A stretch of DNA of 64,000 bases. Source: Tetrapisispora phaffii CBS 4417. Its lineage: Eukaryota; Ascomycota; Saccharomycetes; Saccharomycetales; Saccharomycetaceae. Location of the stretch: the NCBI RefSeq assembly GCF_000236905.1, contig NC_016527.1, positions 1 through 64,000 on the forward strand, written 5' to 3'. The notes beneath the pieces are model-generated. The model was not told the origin of the DNA and searched no databases. It saw nothing but the letters and a program-made list of their open reading frames with translations. Shown piece by piece: positions 1-9,173 of the stretch (position 1 is the stretch's first letter; each line of letters begins with the position of its first letter). A program made the position numbers and the translations under genes.

Positions 1-172
1 CATACCCCCACTAACTATCCTAACACCCATACCCCCCACTACTATCCTAACACCCATACCCCCCACTATCCTAACACCCATACCCCCACTACTATCCTAA
101 CACCCATACCCCCCACTATCCTATCCTAACACCCATACCCCCCACTATCCTAACACCCATACCCCCCACTAC
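1..172. repeat. Telomeric repeat tract (left chromosome end, C-strand on top)
   Basis: About six tandem units plus a partial one share the core CACCCATACCCCCCACTAT and end in CCTAA. Cutting at each CACCCATAC gives units at 1-23 (partial), 24-50 (27 bp), 51-74 (24), 75-100 (26), 101-129 (29), 130-153 (24) and 154-172 (partial). Length varies through C5/C6 slippage, gain or loss of an ACT step, and one duplicated ATCCT step. The C-rich strand reads 5' to 3' inward from the left end, as a left telomere should. Every unit carries ACACCCATACC, close to the yeast Rap1 consensus ACACCCRYACA. The tract stops sharply at an AT-rich subtelomere at 173. Confidence 0.9.
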
Positions 173-440
173 ATTTTATAGCGCAAAATATATTTAATTT
201 TTGCAATTTCAATTTGTATATTAAAGAAAGAGAACTTTTTACAAGTAGTAACCCGAAAATCATGGAAAATTTTTATCGTTATTATAATTTTACTTAATTC
301 AACTTAATTTTTGTTTATTAGTAGTTTATTTTATTTTTTTGCATATAAGTAGAGCTCCTTGTTGAACATATGCATGAGAAGATAAGATAATCGTGTTTCC
401 AGTTTGATCATATTAATCTACATAAACCATTATTTTGATC
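173..440. other. AT-rich subtelomeric spacer, promoter side of the first gene
   Basis: This is unique AT-rich sequence between the telomere repeats and the first ATG. I see no gene. It presumably holds the promoter of the gene starting at 441; TATA-like stretches such as GCATATAAG lie near 341-350. Confidence 0.4.
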
Positions 441-1604
441 ATGGTAGAAGTGAAGAAGAAAAAATTGGTGCTAATTCTGTTTGCTGTGGCGCAAATTTTA
501 ATATTGGTGACAATATTTCGCTCTTCTGATTCAGTATATAATAGTGTAACTTCTGCAGTTGGATATTATAGAACAAGTCCCGTCGTTAATAATACTGGTG
601 AATATATTGGTAAGAAAATTGCATACGTGTCTCGTCATCCAGGTACTACCCAAGATTTCAAATATATTGAAGAAAATTTACAGTTAGAAAACGTTGACTA
701 TTTCCTGCATTATGGTATCAGCATGGCTGAAAGAGTTATCAATGAAACGCAAGCGAGGTATATTTGCTCTAATTACGATACTGTGGTGATATCTGATTGT
801 TTGACAGATGGTTGGGAATTTTTTAGGCACGATGACTTGAATTGTAAAAATATTGTCTTTGTTATTTCTAATAGATATGATGTTTGCGCAGGAGGTGATA
901 GAGAGGGTTTCCAACAGAACTTTACACATGCATTAAACCGTGATGATGGTTATGAAGCAACCATCGTAGCAAATAATGCCTTTGAAATACCTTATTTGAA
1001 ATATAAAAATATCGAACTGAAAAGAGACTATCCAATTATTAGACCATTTGGTAATACTGATATTGAGTCACAAGACATTGCAATAGAAGAACCAGATATT
1101 CCATGTTTAATTATTGATAGGTTTGTATCAAACCAAAATATATTGAAAAATAATATTAAAAATGAATTAAATTACGACTGTAAAATTTTAAAATCAAAAT
1201 ATGGTGGTCCAAAAACATTAAGTAAATATAATTCAATCGTTGTTCATTTACCATACCAAGTTTCTATAATGAAAATGTGGGAAAACATTGCTTATGGTGT
1301 GCTAATGGCTGTTCCAACGCCTGAATTTTATGATAAAATATGCAGTGAAAATGCTTGTGCTGAACCTGAGCATTTGAGTGATGTAAAAAAGGTTGCTACG
1401 GATGGTAACTGGTCAAAATATGTTGATTTTTATTTACCTGAATTTGAAAAATGTTTTACCCAATTTGGTAGTTGGAAAGAATTAGGTATGATACTTAAAA
1501 CTGAGAGTTATAAAAATAATATAAATCACTGTAGAAATTTAATGGAGGATAAGAGGCATGCTTCATTAAAGCAATGGAAAGAATTATTAAAGAATTTGAA
1601 ATAA
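441..1604 (+). CDS. Putative type II membrane glycosyltransferase-like protein, subtelomeric family copy 1
   Basis: The protein has 387 residues from the ATG at 441; an in-frame TTG at 435 is not a credible yeast start. A short basic N-terminus (residues 1-8, four lysines) precedes one hydrophobic segment (about 9-26). This gives the cytosol-short, lumen-long topology of Golgi/ER glycosyltransferases. Sequons such as NNTG and NETQ lie in the presumed lumenal part. Conserved blocks shared with the copy at 8022-9173 are VSRH.GT, LENVDY, NNAFEIPY, RPFGN and, at about 254-290, YGGP.TLSKY followed by LPYQVS.MKMWENIA.GV. The last block resembles the C-terminal half of GT-B-like fungal proteins I recall, but I cannot name the family. 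There is no disruption, and the gene lies only 270 bp from the telomere repeats. Substrate unknown. Confidence 0.75.
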   Translation: MVEVKKKKLVLILFAVAQILILVTIFRSSDSVYNSVTSAVGYYRTSPVVNNTGEYIGKKIAYVSRHPGTTQDFKYIEENLQLENVDYFLHYGISMAERVINETQARYICSNYDTVVISDCLTDGWEFFRHDDLNCKNIVFVISNRYDVCAGGDREGFQQNFTHALNRDDGYEATIVANNAFEIPYLKYKNIELKRDYPIIRPFGNTDIESQDIAIEEPDIPCLIIDRFVSNQNILKNNIKNELNYDCKILKSKYGGPKTLSKYNSIVVHLPYQVSIMKMWENIAYGVLMAVPTPEFYDKICSENACAEPEHLSDVKKVATDGNWSKYVDFYLPEFEKCFTQFGSWKELGMILKTESYKNNINHCRNLMEDKRHASLKQWKELLKNLK

Positions 1605-2218
1605 CCTATACAACACAGAAAAGTGATATAATGCTATTAGTTTAACATGTGAATTTATAAATGAATTTTACAAACATGCATTTTCGCAATAAAGTTCTGA
1701 GACTCTTAAAATTTAAAATATGTTATAGGCATTTATGCAAGTCTGCTAACGTCTGCCAGATAGAAATTAAAGTGTCGATGAGATAAGATAATGTAGTAAA
1801 TCAACAAGCTGTTGGAAATTTGTTTATACGTGACTGTGTATTATTTGCTCTGCCATGAGTAAAGTTTAGCAAGTGAAGCTATTCTGTGACTATTTAATTT
1901 AAATAATATTTTATTTATTGTTAGTTTCATATTCTTTCAACTGTTACGACAAATGAAGTATTAAGTTGATAATAATTATGATTAAACACAATTATATAAT
2001 TCGTTGTATCAAGAAATAATTCCATACATATGAATTTTACTTTTTATACTATGAAATTATTCAATGTTTTTCAGTCTTCTCTTGCTGGGATGGAATTATT
2101 ATTATAGTATAAGACTATTATTAATATGATATGGTTAAAAAATACATGTCATCATAATTGTTAAAACTATTTCATTCAGTAAAAAATGCACAATATTGTC
2201 TTTTTTTCTTTCTCTGCA
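1605..2218. other. AT-rich subtelomeric spacer without recognisable genes
   Basis: This is the downstream region of the first gene. It is strongly AT-rich, with no ORF of convincing length and no RNA gene that I can identify. Confidence 0.4.
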
Positions 2219-3180
2219 ACCATTAGCACATCACATGATCAGACCATCACTCGCCACATCTCATCCGTCACCGCGCTAAGTGTGGTCACTGCACAACCAC
2301 TGCTCTTTGGCACACGTTACTGACGACATAATTGCAGTAATCCCAGCCACCCACGTCGCTACCATGTTTGTGAACCTCAGCATATGCACCCATCCCCATC
2401 TACTCATCTATCCATCCACACATTCAACAAACAAAACACACTCAATGCCCATGTCTCTTCAAACCCACCACCTGCCTGTCAGAATTATTGTAGTGTATGT
2501 GACAGAACTAAGTGTTTACGACACTTTGAGTCCAGAATCAATTAATCACTTACTAATGGAAAGAAGGTCTAGAACAATCTTCCAAATGGTAGGTGAAAAT
2601 TTGTCACTACAATGTAAATGGCTACGAGATAAACACAGATGTACAATACAGCGCTAAAGATCTTAGGAGAATGAATGAACACATAATGTGCTCACTCAAG
2701 CATAAGATAATTTATATATTAAGAGGACATCTAACTCTATATAGAAGAAGTGTTTAAATATACTAATAAAAGACCAATCGATTGTTTAACTATCAAGAAG
2801 ATGGACTATTCTAGAGCAACTAACGTGACTGATGAGACTAATTTAGATGTTGGTAGTAACGAACATAAGCTTGTTTCTCCACACTGCCACATCGTCATCA
2901 TCCCGCTCAACCATCTGTCGCCATCCCATCCGCACATCAACACAGATCCATCAACGTTCAACAGCTACTATCGTTAACCGCCTCGTCACTCTGTCAAACA
3001 ACACTGCTCCTCTCCCAACCGCATCCACTCGGTCTCAGATCCTGAATTGAAAACCATCTTATCACGTCACATGACCGACATCCTATTGTTCGTGCATAAT
3101 GACTCTACCTCACCGCTTCATCCCTGCTCCATTCAGCACATATCCTGGCAACATTAACCATATTCTGTCCATACTGTAAT
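2219..3180. other. C-rich, G-poor subtelomeric segment interrupted by a solo LTR
   Basis: Outside the LTR at 2477-2883, the top strand is rich in C and A and nearly free of G. For example, 2401-2460 has 22 C but 2 G, and CCATC/CACAT-type words recur. The skew resumes directly after the LTR, so this was one continuous block before the insertion. Composition changes sharply at both ends. It could be a subtelomeric X-like element or degenerate telomere-derived DNA, but no core X motif could be confirmed. The ORFs running through it look like low-stop by-products of composition. Confidence 0.4.
2477..2883 (+). mobile_element. Solo LTR of a Ty1/copia-type retrotransposon (407 bp)
   Basis: The element begins TGTCAGAATTATTG and ends TCTCCACA, so it has TG...CA termini. 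It is flanked by a perfect 5-bp target duplication, CTGCC at 2472-2476 and 2884-2888. It is clearly homologous over its length to the two LTRs at 37770-38589. An ATG at 2801 opens a frame (MDYSRATNVTDETNLDVG) that runs through the LTR 3' end and is conserved in the other copies. This is the arrangement of Ty1, where Gag translation starts inside the LTR. There is no internal region, so this is a solo LTR left by LTR-LTR recombination. Confidence 0.9.
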
Positions 3181-4359
3181 AACTGGACGCTATATATGTC
3201 TAATAAATAGCATTATTGGTCATAAGCACTATGATAACATATGATCCAGAACCTAACATTCAGTCTAATAATAAGAACTATTAATTCATCAATAACTATT
3301 TATAATTGTAGTCAATAATAACATACTTTGAACCACCAATTGTCGATCCTGTCAACTAATTTGGTAATATTTTAATAGAAATCTACTAATTATACAAGTT
3401 GATTATGACGTTCGCCTATTTCAGTCAGACGATTAGCAAATCATCACATATGTGATATTTACTCTTTCATATTTAAGTATGTGTTATCCTATTTGGTCAA
3501 ACAATAAAGCAAATTAAGCAAGATATAAATATTTTCAACAATTTTTATATCCAACTAAAGATAATTTTAGTAATCAAAGAAACCAAATCCTAAATGCACA
3601 CTAGAATAGTCTTAGGATCCATTAATCATGATTTCACGAGACAAAGGCTAACAGTAAATAGAGTTTTAAAATTTGTATTAAGAAATACAATTTACTGATC
3701 TCGTTGCTCATATAATCATCTAATCAGCTTATTTATCATCACAATTATAGTACAAAACAGATGTCAGTGGAGACTATTCATAACTGATACGTTTTGATAG
3801 TACCTCTTCATAACTAGGCAATCTTCGTGCAAAACCTGTTCTTTCCGTACACCGAATATCAGCCTCGGTTGTCACACAGAACATATATCTAAAGCTATAA
3901 CGTTTGCCTAACTCTGGTATAGCTGCAGCTCTAAGATGATGAATAGTTCTCACATTTTTCCATATCAAGCCTTAGCTACATGCCTGTGGCTAACAATGGC
4001 ACGAATAAGCATACAATTAAAGTACGTAAATGCAATAACTTTTTCTGTTCTTTTATCTCCGTTTATCTCCAGTTTATATTAAATCGGTGCATTCCGCAAT
4101 TTTAGGAAAGTAAAAAGAGTACTTATTTTTACCTTTAGAACACTGGATTCAATATCTGGCATGTTTCATTGATAGCTCTACTTCATTCTTACTGCAATTT
4201 AAGAATGTTATGAACCTAATTTTTTATAGCAAGAAGCTTAGCGTTGCGAATAGATTTCAAACATTTATCTTAATCCAATAATCTTCCAACATTGGATGTG
4301 GAAAAAAGAATAGGAAAATAAACTTTCATAGAGTTTATTTTAGGAATAGGGTATGTGTT
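3181..4359. other. Subtelomeric spacer; one short ORF of doubtful status
   Basis: Mostly unique AT-rich DNA. A 64-codon minus-strand ORF (3774-3968), containing SFRYMFCVTTEADIRCTE, lies in it. I recognise no family and its coding status is doubtful. Because it is on the same strand as the relic at 4360-4798, it could be a fragment of the same decayed gene. Confidence 0.3.
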
Positions 4360-4798
4360 TATTGCGGTAAGATCAAAGTCATTCTATCTCTTCGGTTATA
4401 TGATGGCATACGACCAGGGCTGGAAAAAAAAGTAGTCCTATTGTTATTGTTTCCAAAAGCGCCAATCACCTCCGAAGTCTGTCCAAAAGTTTTGAGCAGA
4501 TAATCGATGGAAGGATGAAACACTTTTGAAGCTCTTCTTTCGCAATAATTGATCCCTATATGGGATAGAATACTGTCTAGGTATGCATCAGTAATCTGTC
4601 CATACGAGATTCGTTAAGGATAAGCTTTCTTTAGTTTCTTGACCTTTTGGTTGTAGCCGTTACAATGATAAATAATATATGTCTGACCGGGCGTTTCCAG
4701 AACTTTTAGATGATTTATCATTAGGTACGTACATCAAAAACTGAGGGAAATGTGACAAAAGTCCCTCGTCGATTCGATTCATATTCATTTGTATCCAT
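4360..4798 (-). pseudogene. Decayed protein-coding relic, family not recognised
   Basis: Reading the minus strand from the ATG at 4798, the frame opens MDTNEYESNRRGTFVTFP. A one-base shift is needed to continue (QFLMYVPNDKSSKSSGNARS), then in-frame stops interrupt near 4670 and 4615. The last part is an uninterrupted frame of about 84 codons with protein-like composition (QITDAYLDSILSHIGINYCE ... GRMPSYNRRDRMTLILPQ), ending at a stop at 4360-4362. The frame without its own start, plus upstream frameshift and stops, suggests a recently inactivated gene rather than chance. Function unknown. Confidence 0.4.
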
Positions 4799-5211
4799 CT
4801 TTTATATACAAGTAGTTTGTCTAAAAATGGCTGTCTAAAAAGTAGTCATGCATCTATAATCAAACATTGCTAGTTCGAAGCAAACAGAAATATCATGACA
4901 CGCTACAGATAACCTCTGCCTTGTGACATCTCTTATTTGCCTGTTCGCTATATTCCACGGCAAGTGACAGTCTGATCACTAATGCATAGATAATAGATCA
5001 GTAGGTTTACACTTGCTAGAGTCCGTACACCTTGTTTTCCAACATTGTCCCTTCACGACACCTCTGAAGAATAACCATAAAACCCAAAGGTGAATTCCCC
5101 AGAATCGCAACTATTTGAATAGCTTATAACAATGGAAGTATTTTTCTTTATAAGTTAGCACTTTGGTACAATTTTGCATGACAGACATTGTATGCAAAGA
5201 CGCAATCTCTA
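4799..5211. other. Spacer between coding relic and inverted repeat
   Basis: AT-rich unique sequence with no recognisable gene, RNA or repeat. Confidence 0.3.
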
Positions 5212-5851
5212 GTTTGAGATTAATTTAAACATTTTGGTATTTGAAGGCCAAGAATTGTATAGGTTTTCACTTACTTAATAGTTTAATTTCAGTTAGAAAT
5301 TAATAAAGAATAGGAAATAAACTGAACATCACAACAATGCCAGAACAACAACCAATTGCAAGCTTATATACAATACAAACCATAATTCGCTCTTTCAGTT
5401 ATGATGAGGGACATGGATGTGGCTCGAGAACAATTGAAGAAAAGATTTATGATAAAACAGGTATAGAAGAGAGGATTAAAAATATTGTAATTAACAAGGA
5501 TTATGCAGTTCTCTTTTTGCACAAATACTACGACGTAAAAAAGATAGAACTTCCCTCACTTGAAAGAGAAAATGTTAGAGATATGTACTCAAACAATTTC
5601 GAGCTGGTATACTTTTTAATTAATGACATCACATCGTCTAAATTCTAAAGGAGGAGCCAGATAAATCAAATACTGAAATTCAGTTAACGCAATTGCAAAC
5701 CTCACAATTATATTTTGTGAAAATAGTAACTGCTCGTTACCTATTATTTGCCCCAATTTTATGAGATTGCACATTTTGAAGGATCAGTTTCCGTATACCT
5801 TGTGACAATTGCTAGTTAATAATAATATGATGTCATTCAACAAACTCTATG
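5212..5851. repeat. Left arm of a long imperfect inverted repeat
   Basis: This arm matches the reverse complement of 5877-6533 along its length, with scattered substitutions and small indels. The best-conserved parts are the block around the ATG of the small ORF at 5337 and the inner end (about 5740-5851). The 25-bp spacer 5852-5876 separates the arms. Confidence 0.8.
5337..5648 (+). CDS. Small hypothetical protein in the left arm of the inverted repeat
   Basis: This is a 103-codon ORF starting MPEQQPIASLYTIQT and ending YSNNFELVYFLINDITSSKF. I do not recognise a family. There is no signal peptide or membrane segment; the composition is mixed and charged. The inverted-repeat partner carries a related but shorter frame at 6201-6389, and its sequence keeps the same C-terminal codons (YSNNFEQVYF) in a shifted frame. 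Two related copies, one interrupted, suggest a once-functional subtelomeric gene. It may be a fragment of a larger one. Expression is unproven. Confidence 0.4.
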   Translation: MPEQQPIASLYTIQTIIRSFSYDEGHGCGSRTIEEKIYDKTGIEERIKNIVINKDYAVLFLHKYYDVKKIELPSLERENVRDMYSNNFELVYFLINDITSSKF

Positions 5852-5876
5852 AGAAAATGTGTAACGAACTTTAGGA

Positions 5877-6533
5877 CATAGAGTTTGCTGAATGAAATCA
5901 TATCATTAATAACCAACAATTGTAAAAAGGTATAAGGAAACTGATCCTTCAAAATGTGCAATCTCATAAAATTGGGACCAAGAATGGATGGCACGTTGTT
6001 ATTATTTTTACAAAATATAATTGTAAGGTTTTGCAATTAAGTTAACTGAACTTAGCACCTGATTTATCTGGCTCCTCTTTTAATATTTAGACAGTGTGAT
6101 GCCCTCAACTAAAAAGTATACCTGCTCGAAATTGTTTGAGTATATTTCTCTAACATTATTTCTTTCAAATGAGGGAAGCCCTATATTGTTAAGCTTGTAG
6201 TCATTGTACAAAAGAGAACTGCATAATCCTTGTTAGGTATATATCCACAATTATATCCTTGATAGATAGTACATCATAAATCTTCTCTTCAATTGTTCTC
6301 GAGCCACCTCCAGGTCTCTCATCATTACCCAAAGGGCGAAGCGTGGTTTGGATGGTATATAAGCTTGCAATTGGTTGTTGTTCTGGCATTAGTTGTTGTT
6401 CGGTTTGTTTCCTATTCTTTATTAATTTGTAAGGAAATTAAAGTGTTAAGTAAATACAAATTAAAGTATTAACTAAATATAAATTCATAGAATCCTCAGG
6501 GTTTAAATACCAAATATTTCTACTAATCTCAGA
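5877..6533. repeat. Right arm of the long imperfect inverted repeat
   Basis: Reverse-complement partner of 5212-5851. Together the arms form an imperfect palindrome of about 1.3 kb around a 25-bp centre. Indels between the arms shift the reading frame of the embedded ORF, so this copy is the more decayed one. Confidence 0.8.
6201..6389 (-). pseudogene. Truncated copy of the small hypothetical ORF in the right arm
   Basis: It opens MPEQQPIASLYTIQT, identical at the start to the 5337-5648 ORF, and keeps SRTIEEKIYD. It then diverges and stops after 62 codons. Downstream sequence still aligns to the left-arm ORF, which shows that an indel truncated the frame. Confidence 0.5.
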
Positions 6534-8021
6534 CCAGGGATTTGCGTTTGCGCATGCAATGCCGGTCATGCCAAACTGCAATAGTACGAGAGATCTTTGT
6601 GTCAGCACCAATCATATCTGTCACTTGCTGGAAAACACTCGGAGAATTTACCGTCTCCCCAGCCTTTTCTGTCTTCTCCGTTCTCTCGTTCCATCGCCCA
6701 CCAAATATATGAAATTCAACGCACAGCACAAATGTTACCCGCAGTTACGGTTATGCGCCCGCGCGGTGTGAAACTTGCAAAACAGGAAGACGCTCAGTAA
6801 CGAAAACCACACTGATCAGTCAATCACAGTCAGCTCAACTTGGACATATTGCGAAAACATACTGCTATCAGTGTTGTTGTAATAGTAATTTGTACAATTA
6901 GTAGAGTTGTAATTGTGTTGAAATATGAGTACTACTTGATTCAGATTTCGGCATTAGCCTTACTAGTAACATTTAGTTATAGGTGAGAAGATATTTGTGT
7001 CAATATAACTTTGTAAGAATGTATTAACAAAATTATATTCATTTACACCTTAAAGTCTATTCGCCATTCTTTCTGCTTTTCTTTAGACATAATTTATTTT
7101 TAGACTTAGGCAATACTACTGTGAAATTACCAATGCATTGTAGCAACGTAATAATTACCGATTACTAACTAACGTGCAGTGTCTGAAGATGAAGGAGATT
7201 CCATTTCTCTCAACCAGTCCGCATTGGTAAATAGATAATACATCAAAGTCATAGTATTACGCACATTCCTGACAATTATCTTAAATCAATAACATATCAA
7301 CAAAACTGTCTTCTTTTTAGCTTATGTTATGTATTATTATAAAACATTAATATTATTTTCTTTACTTTGGGATAATATACTTTTTTTCCTGTGAAATGAG
7401 AAGATAATGGATAAGAGTAAGCGACATAAATTGTAACTCTTGTTCACTGACGTTAATGATTGCGTCTTGCATAGTTTGGGACAACCTTAAACATACTATT
7501 GAATCAAGTACTGTTATTTCAAAAAAGATCATTGATATAGATTACAACAACGCTTCAGCTTTTGGTATTCTTAACGGCCACAGTAGTTTCTTCCATGCGG
7601 GCGTGATTCTATAGTGAATATCATTGAGGAATGGAGAGTTTTGAAAACACTGCTCTCTCAATATATTAGATTATTAACTATTGTATAATTGACTAAAATT
7701 GACATTTGAACTCCATCGTTTAGATGTGTTAAGCTATAAAACTATAGCATACTGTAACAATTCATTTGTTTCAGAATTAGAAGCATATTTTTTATGGAAG
7801 CAGTAACGAAATCGAATTTTATAAAAGCATTTCAAAATGAATTGTTCTTGAACGCAGATGAGGTCAAGAGTACTTTTAAAAATGCCAAAGTTCAAATAAA
7901 ATCGCTTAATGATCAATTCAGTTTTCTTCTATATAAATGACCTATTTCATTTTCGAATTTAAAACAGATACTTGCGTACAAGTTTCCCCAGTTTATTACT
8001 TCACCAAATTGTGCAATATAC
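6534..8021. other. Subtelomeric spacer with a small GC-richer patch
   Basis: The patch 6540-6800 is visibly richer in G and C than its surroundings and is open for 66 codons on the minus strand (6529-6729), with no family recognised. A 48-codon plus-strand frame at 7793-7939 ends in FSFLLYK and could be a 3' gene remnant. Otherwise AT-rich with no identifiable gene. Confidence 0.3.
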
Positions 8022-9173
8022 TCAATCCATGGCATTAAATAAGTCTCTCCATTTTTGTAATGATTCAGCTCTCTGTTCTTTCATGAGATTCTTACAAAAC
8101 CCAATATTATTTTTATATTTTTGCTCTGTTAGAATAATTTCCAAAGCACTCCAACTATCAAATTGTATGAAACACTTTTCAAAATCTGGTAAGTATAAAT
8201 CAATATTTTTGAACCAGTCCTGACCCCCTATCTCTGCAGCTTTAGATAATCTCGCACCTCTATAATCACCATCCTTACGGAGTTCTTTGAAAAAAGAAGG
8301 TGATGGAATAGCTATTAGAACGCCAGCTGCAATATTTTCCCACATTTTCATTACTGAAACTTGATATGGTAAGTCAACAACAATCGAATCGTATTTACTC
8401 AGTGTTCCTGGGCCACCATAATATCTTGGCATAACTTTACAAACATAATCCATATTTTCTTTCATTTTTCTCATTAATAAGTTTGTATTTGCTTCAAATC
8501 TATTAATAATGAGACAGGGAGGATAATCAGATTCTTTCTCTATATCAATTGCATCAGACTCTGCATTTCCGAAAGGTCTTATTAAAGGGTAATCTTCTTT
8601 CAACTGAATTTTGTGATATTTCATATACGGTATTTCGAACGCATTATTTGGGATAATGGTAAGCTTGCAGCCGTCTTCACGATTCAAAGCATTGTTAAAA
8701 TCTTTATTGAATGCTTCTTTATCTTCCGGCTGGATGCAAGCGTCGTATCTAGTGGAGACAATAAAAACAATATTGCTACAGCCTATATCCTTGCTTTTTA
8801 TAAACTCCCAACCATCCGATAAACAATCGGATACAACTACAGTATCGTGTTCTTTACAGATTTCTCTTGCCATAGTTTCATTAGTACCAATTTCTTTGAA
8901 ATCAATCCCATAGTATAGTAAGTAGTCGACGTTTTCTAACTTCAAGTTTTTTTCAACGTATTGAAAATCGTTTACAGTTCCTTTATGACGTGAAACAAAT
9001 GCAATTTTTCTTGTAGTATTCATTAGTGGCCTCCCCATCAAATTTAAACCAAATGGTTCCGCTATATATGCAACATTTGCATAATTATAGTTGACAGTAA
9101 CCACTAAGGAACACAATAACATCATACAGATAATGGAATAAAGGACTCTTCGAACAGCGACTATTTTGTTCAT
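8022..9173 (-). CDS. Putative type II membrane glycosyltransferase-like protein, subtelomeric family copy 2
   Basis: The protein has 383 residues from the ATG at 9173; an upstream in-frame TTG is ignored. The N-terminus is MNKIVAVRRVLYS followed by a hydrophobic signal-anchor (about 10-27). It aligns end to end with the 441-1604 product, sharing RHKGT, LENVDY, VVVSDCLSDGWEF, NNAFEIPYMKY, RPFGN and YGGPGTLSKY..IVV.LPYQVS. Both end in a similar RNLM/KNLM region followed by a lysine/tryptophan-containing tail. The inferred role is a Golgi or ER glycosyltransferase. The two copies are clearly diverged, so this is an old duplication, and they lie in opposite orientation on either side of the LTR, relic and inverted-repeat zone. 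Confidence 0.75.
   Translation of the reverse strand: MNKIVAVRRVLYSIICMMLLCSLVVTVNYNYANVAYIAEPFGLNLMGRPLMNTTRKIAFVSRHKGTVNDFQYVEKNLKLENVDYLLYYGIDFKEIGTNETMAREICKEHDTVVVSDCLSDGWEFIKSKDIGCSNIVFIVSTRYDACIQPEDKEAFNKDFNNALNREDGCKLTIIPNNAFEIPYMKYHKIQLKEDYPLIRPFGNAESDAIDIEKESDYPPCLIINRFEANTNLLMRKMKENMDYVCKVMPRYYGGPGTLSKYDSIVVDLPYQVSVMKMWENIAAGVLIAIPSPSFFKELRKDGDYRGARLSKAAEIGGQDWFKNIDLYLPDFEKCFIQFDSWSALEIILTEQKYKNNIGFCKNLMKEQRAESLQKWRDLFNAMD

Noticed and set aside
2280..2657. 125-codon ORF on the plus strand
   Set aside because: Its first half lies in the C-rich low-stop segment and its second half in the solo LTR; it crosses the insertion boundary and target duplication, so it cannot be an ancestral gene.
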